DNA of 64,000 nt from Psychroflexus torquis ATCC 700755 (GTDB taxonomy: Bacteria > Bacteroidota > Bacteroidia > Flavobacteriales > Flavobacteriaceae). The stretch covers positions 3,100,001-3,164,000 of the forward strand of contig NC_018721.1 of the NCBI RefSeq assembly GCF_000153485.2, given 5' to 3'. A model generated the notes under the pieces. The model was not told the origin of the DNA. It was given only the letters and a program-made list of their open reading frames with translations, and made no database searches. The position numbers and the translations under genes were made by a program. Each line of letters starts with the position of its first letter. Within the stretch, counting starts at the first letter, position 1. Below, piece by piece: positions 19,119 to 27,777 of the stretch.

Positions 19119-19952
19119 TTAAATCTTAAGAGTAAGCACAGGAAGTTCAGAATGATTAACGACATCTTCACCTACACTACCATTAAAAAAATGAGAAATT
19201 CCTTTTCGACCGTGTGTAGGAATAATGATGAGATCTGCTTTTAAAGATAGTGCTCCATTTAGAATTCCTTCTCCCAGAGAATAATCATTATAAATCTCGA
19301 TATTATCTCTTGACAGAGGGGCTTCCATCTTATTCAGAAAGTTTTTTATATGATCTCGAATTTCAGTAGTGCTATAAAATTGGTTTCCAGGTAAATTTAT
19401 ATACAAGAGTTGCATTTTAGCCTTAAAGCTATCAACAAAACCTTTTGCTGTTTGATAAGCCTCCATAGTCTCTAACTCAAAGTTTGAAGCAAAGACAGCA
19501 TTTTTAAAATCAACATCTTTTAATTCGTTCTTAATCACCATGACCGGCACTTCAGAAAAACGGACTACTTTTTCTGTATTGGAACCCACTACAATTTCTT
19601 CAAGGCCAGAAGCTCCACTAGACCCCATAACAACCATGTCGATGTCATTTTTTTCTACGACATCTCTTATAATTCTTGAGGCGGATCCAGGTTCTACGTG
19701 TTCTATAATTGAAATATCTTTGAGATAATCCTTGTCTAAAAATTCAACAAATTTCTTACTGGCCATCTTCATGAAAAAAAGTATTTGCTCATTATCAACA
19801 TTAAATTGTTCAGTGCCGAAAAGCGACTCAGCTAACTCAATTACATGAAGAATATGGAGCTCAGCCTTGTTTTTTATCGCCAGCTTAGCTGCAACTTTAA
19901 GTGCATTTTCTGAGGGAATTGAAAAATCGATAGGAACTAATATCTTCTTCAT
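19119..19952 (-). CDS. Universal stress protein, two UspA domains
   Basis: The 277 residues hold two tandem UspA domains. Both have the ATP-binding signature G-2x-G-9x-G-(S/T): GSSGASGLEEIVVGSNTEKV in the first (about 120-139) and HGRKGISHFFNGSVGE in the second (about 252-267). Two-domain Usps are frequent in Bacteroidota and bind ATP under stress. It is monocistronic as far as I can see. Confidence 0.88.
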   Translation of the reverse strand: MKKILVPIDFSIPSENALKVAAKLAIKNKAELHILHVIELAESLFGTEQFNVDNEQILFFMKMASKKFVEFLDKDYLKDISIIEHVEPGSASRIIRDVVEKNDIDMVVMGSSGASGLEEIVVGSNTEKVVRFSEVPVMVIKNELKDVDFKNAVFASNFELETMEAYQTAKGFVDSFKAKMQLLYINLPGNQFYSTTEIRDHIKNFLNKMEAPLSRDNIEIYNDYSLGEGILNGALSLKADLIIIPTHGRKGISHFFNGSVGEDVVNHSELPVLTLKI

Positions 19953-20176
19953 AAATTTAGATTTTAACTGGTTATTGAAATAATTTTTTTCAAATTAAAT
20001 GGTTTACTAATCTTAGTGTAAACCCTGAAAGCTTCAACTCTATGGCTTTAATTGAAAGCCTCAAAGTGAACTTAAAGTTAATATTTTTTTCCGAATATTT
20101 AAAGTGAATTATGAAAACTTCAGGTGAATCGTGTAGACAATTCTGGGTTTTATAAAGCTTGTCTTAAGTAGAATAT

Positions 20177-20184
20177 TAACTTTG
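20177..20184 (+). promoter_or_regulatory. Promoter -7 box for the ICMT-like gene
   Basis: TAACTTTG matches TAnnTTTG and lies 13 bases before the ATG at 20198. Confidence 0.45.
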
Positions 20185-20197
20185 AAAAAAACGAATT

Positions 20198-20653
20198 ATG
20201 CTTAAGTTGAAAGACGTTGTCTTAGTTATTATTCAATTTATATGTCTCATAAGTTTTTTTCTAAACATCATCTGGTTTAAGATAGAGGTCTTAGAGCATT
20301 TTGTTTGGTTTTACATAGGTCTAGTTGGAGTAGTTCTAATCGTCATTGCCCTACTTCAATTAAATATAAACTTATCTCCATTTCCTCCTCCAAAAGCAAA
20401 TTCCAAATTAATAACCAACGGTGCTTTTAAATATATAAGGCACCCCATCTATTCGGGGATACTCCTATTTATGTTTAGCTTTTCTTTATGGCTTGGCGAT
20501 GGGTTTAAATTGTGTATAAGCATAGTTACACTTTTACTTTTCTATTATAAGTCTAGTTATGAAGAATCCCTTCTGGAGACTGCTTTTGAAACTTATGGTG
20601 GATATAAAAAAAGGGCAGGTCGGTTTTTACCAAAACTTTATAGACTAGTGTAA
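20198..20653 (+). CDS. ICMT/PEMT-type membrane methyltransferase
   Basis: The 151-residue integral membrane protein has about four hydrophobic segments. The family signature lies in the second half: KYIRHPIYSGILL, then a helix and SSYEESLLETAFETYGGYKKRAGRFLP, where conserved Glu and Arg help bind SAM. Such proteins methylate isoprenylcysteine or phospholipid-like substrates; the bacterial substrate is unknown. It precedes the sterol-desaturase-like gene by about 50 bases on the same strand, so both may act on lipids. Confidence 0.8.
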   Translation: MLKLKDVVLVIIQFICLISFFLNIIWFKIEVLEHFVWFYIGLVGVVLIVIALLQLNINLSPFPPPKANSKLITNGAFKYIRHPIYSGILLFMFSFSLWLGDGFKLCISIVTLLLFYYKSSYEESLLETAFETYGGYKKRAGRFLPKLYRLV

Positions 20654-20702
20654 TAAATGTTACTGAAAGTGAAGGCTCGAAACTTCAATTTTGTTTTTAA
20701 TT

Positions 20703-21572
20703 ATGGAAAAGTATAAAGACATATTTCTGAATTCCTTTAGTGGTTATTTCAATTACTTAGTTAACGAAATTCAAAACCCTTCCTTGACTAATTATTTTTG
20801 GTGGCTAGTTGGCCTATCTCTTTTAGTCTTATCTATAGAAATCATTAGTCCGTGGAGGAAAAATCAGAAAATAATTCGAAAAGGGTTTTGGTTAGATCTC
20901 TTTTATGTGTTCTTCAATTTCTTCTTATTTTCCTTAATTGGTTACAATGCCGTTTCCAATATTGTCGTTGAGCTGTTTAATGATGTTTTAGGACTTATAG
21001 GCATAGAAAACCTTGTGGCTTTTCAAATTCAGAATTTCCCTATTTGGTCTCAATTCCTTATCATGTTTCTGTTGGCCGATTTTATTCAATGGAACATTCA
21101 TATTCAGTTGCACAAGCAACCTTGGTTATGGAAATTTCATAAGGTACACCATAGTGTAAAAGAAATGGGCTTTGCTGCACAATTTAGATTTCATTTTATG
21201 GAGACTGTTATTTATAAAGGGGTGCAGTATATTCCTTTGGCAATGATAGGGTTTGGTATCCAAGATTTTTTTATAGTCCATATGTTTGGAGTTTTTGTAG
21301 GCCATCTTAACCATGCCAATGTGGGCTGGGACTATGGCCCACTGAGGTATATTTTTAATAACCCAAAGATGCACATCTGGCACCATTCCAAAGCATTGCC
21401 AGAAAACCATCCTTACGGAATGAATTTTGGCTTATCGCTAAGCGTTTGGGATTATATCTTTGGAACGGCTCACGTTCCTGAAGATGGAAAAAATATTGAA
21501 CTTGGTTTTGAAAAGGACGAAGAGTATCCTCAAGATTTTTGGAATCAACTCAAAAAACCCTTTAAAGAATGA
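20703..21572 (+). CDS. Sterol desaturase / fatty acid hydroxylase family protein
   Basis: I start at MEKYKDIFLNS; an in-frame codon four residues earlier is possible. The membrane protein of 289 residues has several helices and the di-iron histidine clusters of the family: HIQLHKQPWLWKFHKVHH (about 127-144), a middle HLNHAN, and HIWHHSK (about 218-224). It would oxidise a lipid carbon using O2. The substrate is not predictable. It is downstream of the ICMT-like gene. Confidence 0.85.
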   Translation: MEKYKDIFLNSFSGYFNYLVNEIQNPSLTNYFWWLVGLSLLVLSIEIISPWRKNQKIIRKGFWLDLFYVFFNFFLFSLIGYNAVSNIVVELFNDVLGLIGIENLVAFQIQNFPIWSQFLIMFLLADFIQWNIHIQLHKQPWLWKFHKVHHSVKEMGFAAQFRFHFMETVIYKGVQYIPLAMIGFGIQDFFIVHMFGVFVGHLNHANVGWDYGPLRYIFNNPKMHIWHHSKALPENHPYGMNFGLSLSVWDYIFGTAHVPEDGKNIELGFEKDEEYPQDFWNQLKKPFKE

Positions 21573-21578
21573 ATTTAT

Positions 21579-21803
21579 TTATTCATCAAATAAGGCTTTT
21601 ACGATAGTTCGAATTCCCTTAAATATAAAATATCCTGCGGCACTACTTAGCAAGATTCCTCCTATAAGAATAGGCCAATAAAGAGGTTTGTCTTGATTGT
21701 TAAATGCACTGAAGATAACTGAAGGTCCAATAAAAATTAGGGGTATGGCTCCAGCCATAAATCTTACTCCTTTCGCTAACGTATCTTTATTGGTGTGTTT
21801 CAT
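21579..21803 (-). CDS. DUF6095-like small membrane protein
   Basis: Starting from MKHTNKDTLAKGVRFM gives about 74 residues with two membrane helices (about 15-35 and 42-62). It matches a small flavobacterial family usually placed next to murQ. The function is unknown. The start lies inside the 3' end of murQ (17-base overlap), so it is co-transcribed and probably translationally coupled. Confidence 0.6.
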   Translation of the reverse strand: MKHTNKDTLAKGVRFMAGAIPLIFIGPSVIFSAFNNQDKPLYWPILIGGILLSSAAGYFIFKGIRTIVKALFDE

Positions 21804-22608
21804 GTTCAATAGCTTTTCTAACACTTCCGTGTTGTTTTAGGAGTTCTATGGCTTTTTGATCAGAAATCCCTAAGGCTTTAGAAATTAGAGAGCTTCCACG
21901 TTGCTTCAGTTTATCATTACTCAATTGCATATCGACCATCTTATTGTCTTTTACTCTTCCGAGTTTTATCATCACAGAGGTGGATATCATATTCAGGGTT
22001 AGTTTTTGGGCAGTACCCGCTTTCATTCTAGAACTTCCCGTTAAGAACTCAGGACCCACGATCACTTCGATAGGATAATCTGAAACTTTAGAAATATCAG
22101 TATTGGGGTTACAGACCATACAGCCTGTCACTATATTTTCTAACTGGCATCTGCTTAAACCTCCAACAACGTATGGTGTGGAGCCTGAAGCAGCGATTCC
22201 AACAACAACATCTGCCGAGTTAATGTTATGGGTTTGCAGGTCTTTCCAAGCTTGTTCGAAATCATCTTCAGCATGTTCAACTGCTTTTCTAATGGCTTTG
22301 TCTCCTCCAGCAATAATTCCGTTGACCATCTCTGGAGAAACCCCAAATGTAGGGGGGCATTCACTAGCATCCAAGATGCCTAAACGCCCACTGGTCCCCG
22401 CTCCAATATAGAAAAGTCTACCGCCTATCTTCAATTGTTCTACAATAACATCTACTAGCTTTTCAATGGATGGTATTTGCTTTTCAACGGCTAACGGAAC
22501 ACTCTGGTCCTCACTATTGATAGATTTCAAAAGCTCTGCAGTCGACATCTTTTCTAGGTGTCTGTAGTTTGAATCTTGTTCGGTTATTTTTGAAAATGTT
22601 TTACTCAT
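21787..22608 (-). CDS. murQ: N-acetylmuramic acid 6-phosphate etherase
   Basis: The 273-residue protein has a SIS fold. It contains the conserved FYIGAGTSGRLGILDASECPP segment (two pieces around residues 66-86) with the catalytic Glu, then GIAASGSTPYVVGGL, and the MurQ tail with LTLNMISTSVMIKLGRV and the helical UBA-like end. It cleaves the lactyl ether of MurNAc-6-P during peptidoglycan recycling. It overlaps the upstream DUF4249 gene by four bases. Confidence 0.93.
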   Translation of the reverse strand: MSKTFSKITEQDSNYRHLEKMSTAELLKSINSEDQSVPLAVEKQIPSIEKLVDVIVEQLKIGGRLFYIGAGTSGRLGILDASECPPTFGVSPEMVNGIIAGGDKAIRKAVEHAEDDFEQAWKDLQTHNINSADVVVGIAASGSTPYVVGGLSRCQLENIVTGCMVCNPNTDISKVSDYPIEVIVGPEFLTGSSRMKAGTAQKLTLNMISTSVMIKLGRVKDNKMVDMQLSNDKLKQRGSSLISKALGISDQKAIELLKQHGSVRKAIEHETHQ

Positions 22609-23423
22609 TCTTCAATGGTGTATAGGACTTCATCGACTTCTGACAAACTAAAGTAACCAAAAATTAATTCATCCTCATCTGTAGCATTGCCAATATTACC
22701 TCTAACAGTAGCAGGCTCAGTTTCAAAGGGTCCACCCGCACTTCCAGCTTGAGCTAATAGTATATTTAAAAAATTATAGTAAGCCTGAGAAACCCCATGA
22801 TTTTCTATAACGATATCCATTCCAGGCTCTAAATCTTCATCTGAATATAAACCAAAAATAGAATTTCCATCATTGAATTCATCATCGTAAATTTCAAATT
22901 CTGGGAAGGCCGTAAAAGGAACGAAAAACTTAAAGAGGTAGTAGTTTTCTACGTTTGCTGGATCTGTGTAAAATGCTTTCAGTTCAATGTTTTCACCACT
23001 AAATCCTCCTTCATTATTTTGTTGTATTGAGTCTATGGAGACAACGGGTTTTAAGGTCTCTTCAGCAGTATAGAGCTGGTTATCGACTTCTATGGATAAG
23101 ATATAATCCATATCGATTTCTGGTATAAAATTTTGAGTTCTATATTCACCTGGGTTTTGTTCTTCAAAATTAAATGAAGTACCATTAGCATCGACCACTG
23201 TTATATTCGCATTACTAACAGTGACAGGTTCTTGTTCAAAAAAACCTCTTGTTCGGCTAAGTTTTATCGTTTGTTCTTCCCCTGTTGTTCCTTTCTTCCA
23301 CTGCAAAGCAGCATCCACGACTAGTCTTGGTTGAGCTTCTGCTAGATTTATTTCCACAACATCTTCACAAGAGATAAGAAGAAGGGCTAGGCACAGAAAT
23401 GTTAGTATTTTTTTCATGCTCAA
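22605..23423 (-). CDS. DUF4249 lipoprotein, partner of a TonB receptor
   Basis: The 272-residue protein has a lipoprotein signal (ILTFLCLALLLISC, Cys at about 19) and the DUF4249 pattern: CEDVVEINL near the start, RLVVDAAL, SNANITVVDANG and a C-terminal YFSLSEVDE region. DUF4249 proteins accompany TonB receptors in Bacteroidota, like a light version of a SusD partner. It overlaps the receptor gene by four bases and so is translationally coupled. Confidence 0.85.
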   Translation of the reverse strand: MSMKKILTFLCLALLLISCEDVVEINLAEAQPRLVVDAALQWKKGTTGEEQTIKLSRTRGFFEQEPVTVSNANITVVDANGTSFNFEEQNPGEYRTQNFIPEIDMDYILSIEVDNQLYTAEETLKPVVSIDSIQQNNEGGFSGENIELKAFYTDPANVENYYLFKFFVPFTAFPEFEIYDDEFNDGNSIFGLYSDEDLEPGMDIVIENHGVSQAYYNFLNILLAQAGSAGGPFETEPATVRGNIGNATDEDELIFGYFSLSEVDEVLYTIEE

Positions 23424-25798
23424 AATTTAAAATTATAACTCACAGAGGGTACTATCCCAAAAATTGAAAATCTTACGGCTTCATTCTGACCTGAGGTAGG
23501 GTTTTGCTCAAAATTCAATGAAGCGGCATTTCTTCTATTGTACACATTATAAATACCAAAATTCCAAGAGGTAGACCAATTTTTGTTTTGCCGCTCTGGG
23601 GTGTAAGTTGCAGAGATATCTAATCTGTGAAAACTGGGTAACCTATTTAAATTCCTACCTTCAAAAACAGGAATGTTGAGATCTTGAAATTCAAATTGTC
23701 CCACTGGAAAATTAACAGGTCGCCCTGTTTGAAGTACAAAATTGGCATTTAACTGCCACTTGGGGTTAAGTTCATAACTGCTGGTTAATGAAATGTCATG
23801 TGTTCTATCGAATCCATTCAAATACCAATTGCCGTTATTTACACCTATTTCATCAGGGGTTCTTCCTGGGGTTCTTTGCTCGCTTCTGGATAAAGTATAA
23901 GATAGCCAGCCCGTAAGTCTACCCGTATTTTTCTTCAGATAAAATTCCAATCCATAGGCTCTGGATTCACCATTTAGAATAGAGCGCTCTATAGCATCAT
24001 TGGCAATTAAATTGGCACCATCTATATAGTCAATTCTGTTGGCAATGCTTTTATAGAATATTTCAGTTTCTAAGGTGAAAGGTAGGTTTTCAAAATCTTT
24101 AAAAAACCCTAAAGCATATTGATCTAATTTTTGTGGCTTCACATAAGCTCCGCTGGGAGTCCACACGTCAAATGGAGTGGGAGAGGACGTATTGGAAAGC
24201 AGATGTAAATTTTGAACCATACGATTATAGCTCGCCTTTATAGAGGTGTAATCGTCTAGGGCATAAGAAATCCCTAGTCGTGGTTCAAAATTGATAAAAC
24301 TTTCACTGATGGATGAGGTATTGCCTTCTTGTGTATCTATAGGTTGAGCTTCTACATAAATGTCTCGAGTCTCGTCATATAGCAATGGATTATCGTTGGC
24401 ATATATATCTATGGTCTCATCCTCCATTCTTAAAAATGCACTGACTCTTAATCCATATTGAATATTGACATTATCGGTTAAAGATTGATTCACAGAAATA
24501 AAGGCGGCATTGTCGAAGGCATATTTATTATCTAAATCTCTAGAGTTGATCCCAGAGTCTGCGCTGGTAGGTATAATTTCTCCTGGATCGATAGTGTACT
24601 GAATGCTGCTCAATCCATAAGTTAGACTCAATTCTGAATTGATCTGGTGATTGATCTTATAGCTTAAATCGAAATTGGAAATGCTATTTTGAAAATTAAA
24701 TCCTACTAAAGATAAATCCAATTCATAATTATATCGACTAAAAGAGAAGTTTAATTTTGAATTTATTTTATCATTAAATTCATGTCTCCAGTCCAAAATT
24801 CCAAAAGCATTACCGTAGATGTTGGTAAAACTATCGTTGATGTTGACGTAATCGCTTCCGTAATACCCTGAAAAACTCAGCGAGTTTTTATCATCAATAT
24901 TGAAATTTAATTTGGTGTTTAAGTCGTAGAAATAGGCCGAATTTTGGTTGTCTGCCAATTTTAGAAATAAATGTGCGTAAGTCCCCCGACCACTTATTAG
25001 AAATGAACTTTTATCTTTTTGTATAGGGCCTTCCAAAGTTAATTTACTAGAAATAACACCAATACCACCCTCGCCTTTTAAAGACTGGCTATTTCCTGTT
25101 TTTTGCTGAATATCCAGTACAGAAGAGACTCTTCCACCATAATTGGAGGGAATACCTCCTTTGTAGAGTTTTAGATTTTTGATTGCATCTGGGTTAAAAA
25201 TGGAGAAGAAGCCAAACAAATGAGAGGAATTATAAATAAGAGCATCATCTATAAGAATTAAGTTTTGATCTGTAGATCCACCCCTTACATTAAACCCTGA
25301 AGCCCCTTCACCTGCATTGGATACGCCTGGCAATAGAAGTAGAGATTGGATGACATCTACTTCTCCAAAAACCACAGGTATTTTTTTAATACTAGACGCA
25401 TCGAGTTTACTTACACTCATTTCTGGATCCCTAATATTGATACCTTCAATATTATCTGTGATTAAAATTTCATCGAGGCTTTCAGTTTTAGAAAGAAGGG
25501 TGAAATCTATGATTTTGTCACTGCTCAATTTCAGCTCCATTTCGATATTTTGGAAGCCCACATAAGAGACTTTCAGTCTATAAGTCCCTTTCGCAAGTTG
25601 AAGTGAGTAGTTTCCATTTTGATCAGAAACTGTTCCCCTATTTGGATTAATGATCTGGACAGTTGCTCCAAAAACTGGTAAACCAGCGTCATCGGTCACT
25701 TTACCAGATAGCTTATAGCCTTGGCTAAATAAAAATTGAGTAATGAAAAGCGTAAAAAATAGTATGGAAGGCTTGATAGTTTTTTTTTTTTTAGCCAA
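23420..25798 (-). CDS. TonB-dependent receptor with CarboxypepD_reg-like N-terminal domain
   Basis: The reading frame is 792 residues: a signal region (LFFTLFITQFLFSQ), a CarboxypepD_reg-like domain (about 28-110), a plug domain (about 130-230, with GFNVRGGSTDQNLILIDDA) and a 22-strand barrel ending in an aromatic residue (SVSYNFKF). It imports an unknown ligand through the outer membrane. No ATG is available; the only near-cognate start is a TTG just before a run of 13 A. That TTG itself lies in a TATATTTG promoter-like box, so the true start and expression are uncertain. The DUF4249 gene follows. Confidence 0.85.
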   Translation of the reverse strand: MAKKKKTIKPSILFFTLFITQFLFSQGYKLSGKVTDDAGLPVFGATVQIINPNRGTVSDQNGNYSLQLAKGTYRLKVSYVGFQNIEMELKLSSDKIIDFTLLSKTESLDEILITDNIEGINIRDPEMSVSKLDASSIKKIPVVFGEVDVIQSLLLLPGVSNAGEGASGFNVRGGSTDQNLILIDDALIYNSSHLFGFFSIFNPDAIKNLKLYKGGIPSNYGGRVSSVLDIQQKTGNSQSLKGEGGIGVISSKLTLEGPIQKDKSSFLISGRGTYAHLFLKLADNQNSAYFYDLNTKLNFNIDDKNSLSFSGYYGSDYVNINDSFTNIYGNAFGILDWRHEFNDKINSKLNFSFSRYNYELDLSLVGFNFQNSISNFDLSYKINHQINSELSLTYGLSSIQYTIDPGEIIPTSADSGINSRDLDNKYAFDNAAFISVNQSLTDNVNIQYGLRVSAFLRMEDETIDIYANDNPLLYDETRDIYVEAQPIDTQEGNTSSISESFINFEPRLGISYALDDYTSIKASYNRMVQNLHLLSNTSSPTPFDVWTPSGAYVKPQKLDQYALGFFKDFENLPFTLETEIFYKSIANRIDYIDGANLIANDAIERSILNGESRAYGLEFYLKKNTGRLTGWLSYTLSRSEQRTPGRTPDEIGVNNGNWYLNGFDRTHDISLTSSYELNPKWQLNANFVLQTGRPVNFPVGQFEFQDLNIPVFEGRNLNRLPSFHRLDISATYTPERQNKNWSTSWNFGIYNVYNRRNAASLNFEQNPTSGQNEAVRFSIFGIVPSVSYNFKF
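25780..25792 (-). repeat. Poly(A) tract of 13 at the start of the TonB receptor gene
   Basis: Thirteen consecutive T on the plus strand are A13 on the coding strand, within codons 3-7 of the receptor reading frame. Runs of this length slip easily during replication, so the frame can switch. See findings. Confidence 0.75.
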
Positions 25799-25869
25799 AT
25801 ATATTTAACCTATTGGTCTTAAACTCATTTTAACTTTTAAATAAAACCAAAAACTTTTATCTTAAAGTA

Positions 25870-26511
25870 TTAGCGTTTTCTAGATAGGGTAAGACCGTCT
25901 CTAATGGGTAGCAAAACGGTTTCTATTCTAGGATCGTCTTTTAAAACTTTATTGTATGCCAATAAGGCTTTGGTGTCTTCGTCTTTTGGGTGCAGGGTTT
26001 CAATAACTTTACCACTCCAAAGTACATTATCGGATAAGAGTAAGCCTCCTGGTTTTAACTTATCAATAATCAGTTCGAAATAGGTTGGATAGTATTTTTT
26101 ATCTGCATCCATAAAGATTAAATCAAACTGCATATTCATCTTCGGAATAATACCTCTGGCATCTCCCGTGTACTGAATAATTTGAGGACCAAAACCACTT
26201 ATATCAAAATATTTACGTTGTAAATCGCATAATTCTTCATTTCGATCTATAGTGTGGATTCTCCCCTCTTTTGAAAGACCTTCTGCTAGACATAAAGCCG
26301 AGTAACCTGTGTAAGTTCCAATTTCTAATATTGACGTTGGCTGGATTAATTTTGAAATTAAACTCAATAAACGACCTTGGAAATGGCCGCTTAACATTCT
26401 AGGTTGTAAAACTTTCTGCCAGGTTTCTTTGGTTAACTGCCGAAGTAATTCAGGTTCCAGTTCTGTATGGGATTCCGCATACGCCTGAAGTTCTGAGGGG
26501 ATGAAATCCAT
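25870..26511 (-). CDS. SAM-dependent O-methyltransferase (class I, COMT-like)
   Basis: The 213 residues match the bacterial O-methyltransferase family 3: SILEIGTYTGYSALCLAE (about 58-75), the DLIFMDADKKYY segment (about 129-140) with the metal-binding Asp, and LSDNVLWSGKV. It methylates a catechol-like hydroxyl using SAM and a divalent metal. It ends the kynurenine group and its start directly adjoins the amidohydrolase stop, so 3-hydroxyanthranilate-type phenols are possible substrates; this is an inference from context. Confidence 0.87.
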   Translation of the reverse strand: MDFIPSELQAYAESHTELEPELLRQLTKETWQKVLQPRMLSGHFQGRLLSLISKLIQPTSILEIGTYTGYSALCLAEGLSKEGRIHTIDRNEELCDLQRKYFDISGFGPQIIQYTGDARGIIPKMNMQFDLIFMDADKKYYPTYFELIIDKLKPGGLLLSDNVLWSGKVIETLHPKDEDTKALLAYNKVLKDDPRIETVLLPIRDGLTLSRKR

Positions 26512-27596
26512 TAACTTATTATTTTTTTGACTAGCTTTTCTTTTTCAGCTTCATCATCCCCAAATAGCCATTGTAAGACATTATCCGACCAGATTTCATT
26601 TTTTTCAGATTCAGTGATAATCTTTTCGTTCAAGGCCAGATCTAAGATTTTGCCAGGATAAGAAGATTGAGGTTCACTTTCCATCTCACCCAAAGGGTAT
26701 GGATCGTCCAATCCTGCTAAAATTTGAGAACTGTTTTGATTTTCTAACAATAGCTTTAAAGATCTGGTATCATGAACCAGCGTGTCAAAAAAGATATTTT
26801 TATGCCCTACCGACTTTCTTGGGTGGATTTTACCTTCAAACAAATCTGGTCGACCGTCAAAGCCTTGGATTCGTCTCCCTAAATTGATTTGTGCCAATTG
26901 TCCGCCATGAGCAAAACAAACCCTCATATTGGGGTATTTGTCGGGATATCCATTTAGGGTTAAGAAATGGTAGGCGTCTGCACATTGAGCCAACATCCAG
27001 ATAAGATGAAAACGCCAAGAGGTATTTTCCAACTTGATGAATTTTTCACCATCGTAAGGATGAATCTCAACAGCTAGATTATATTTGCTCGCCAGTTCAA
27101 AAATAGGTTCGTTTTCTTCATCAAAAATACATCGCCAGGTCCCAATAGTATCCATGTAATGAGTGGGAAGGCAAAGCAATTTTAAACCTAGTTCCTCCAC
27201 GCACCGTTCTATTTCCCACAAAGCACCATTTACAAAGCCTGGGTGAACAACAAAGCCACAAGTGAATTTGTCTGGATGATTTTGTTGAACTTTAGCATTA
27301 AAATCATTTTGAAAGCGCAAAGCTTTCTTCATTTCCTCTACACGTAAGCCATTGCCATAAAGTTGAGACAAATTTAGAACTACCGCATGATCAATCTTGT
27401 AACGCTCCATCCATTCCAGTTTTTCTTTTAAGAAAAAACTAGAATCGGTGACAGGACGTTTCCACCCTTTCTGCAGCATGAATTTTCTATCCTCATCTAT
27501 CCAAAAGATTTCTTTTTCCCTCATAAAATCAGGGATCTCTTCCGGATAGGGAAGTAGGTGAGAATGTCCGTTTATTCTAAGATTTCTTTTCGTCAT
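26511..27596 (-). CDS. Amidohydrolase-2 family protein, ACMSD-like
   Basis: I start at MTKRNLRINGHSHLL; an ATG six codons earlier is also possible. The protein of about 361 residues has the metal-binding HSH motif near the N-terminus, a central EIHPYDGE, the later CFAHGGQL and the Asp in LAGLDDPYP, in the order expected for aminocarboxymuconate-semialdehyde decarboxylase-type enzymes. Its placement beside KMO and kynureninase supports a role in breaking down the product of 3-hydroxyanthranilate oxidation. The dioxygenase that would supply it is not in the window. Confidence 0.75.
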   Translation of the reverse strand: MTKRNLRINGHSHLLPYPEEIPDFMREKEIFWIDEDRKFMLQKGWKRPVTDSSFFLKEKLEWMERYKIDHAVVLNLSQLYGNGLRVEEMKKALRFQNDFNAKVQQNHPDKFTCGFVVHPGFVNGALWEIERCVEELGLKLLCLPTHYMDTIGTWRCIFDEENEPIFELASKYNLAVEIHPYDGEKFIKLENTSWRFHLIWMLAQCADAYHFLTLNGYPDKYPNMRVCFAHGGQLAQINLGRRIQGFDGRPDLFEGKIHPRKSVGHKNIFFDTLVHDTRSLKLLLENQNSSQILAGLDDPYPLGEMESEPQSSYPGKILDLALNEKIITESEKNEIWSDNVLQWLFGDDEAEKEKLVKKIIS

Positions 27597-27777
27597 CACT
27601 TTTGGTTTAAACAAACTGAGCTATAACCTTTATAAAAAAGAAATGCTCAGTCTTTCGGTAGAACTACCGCAATCTAATTATAAAATAAAGTATTTTACCC
27701 TTACCAAGCTTACTAAAATAAAGGTTTATTTTTTCTTCATGGGAATAGTTTAATCTCAGTAATAGCAAAAAAAGAAA

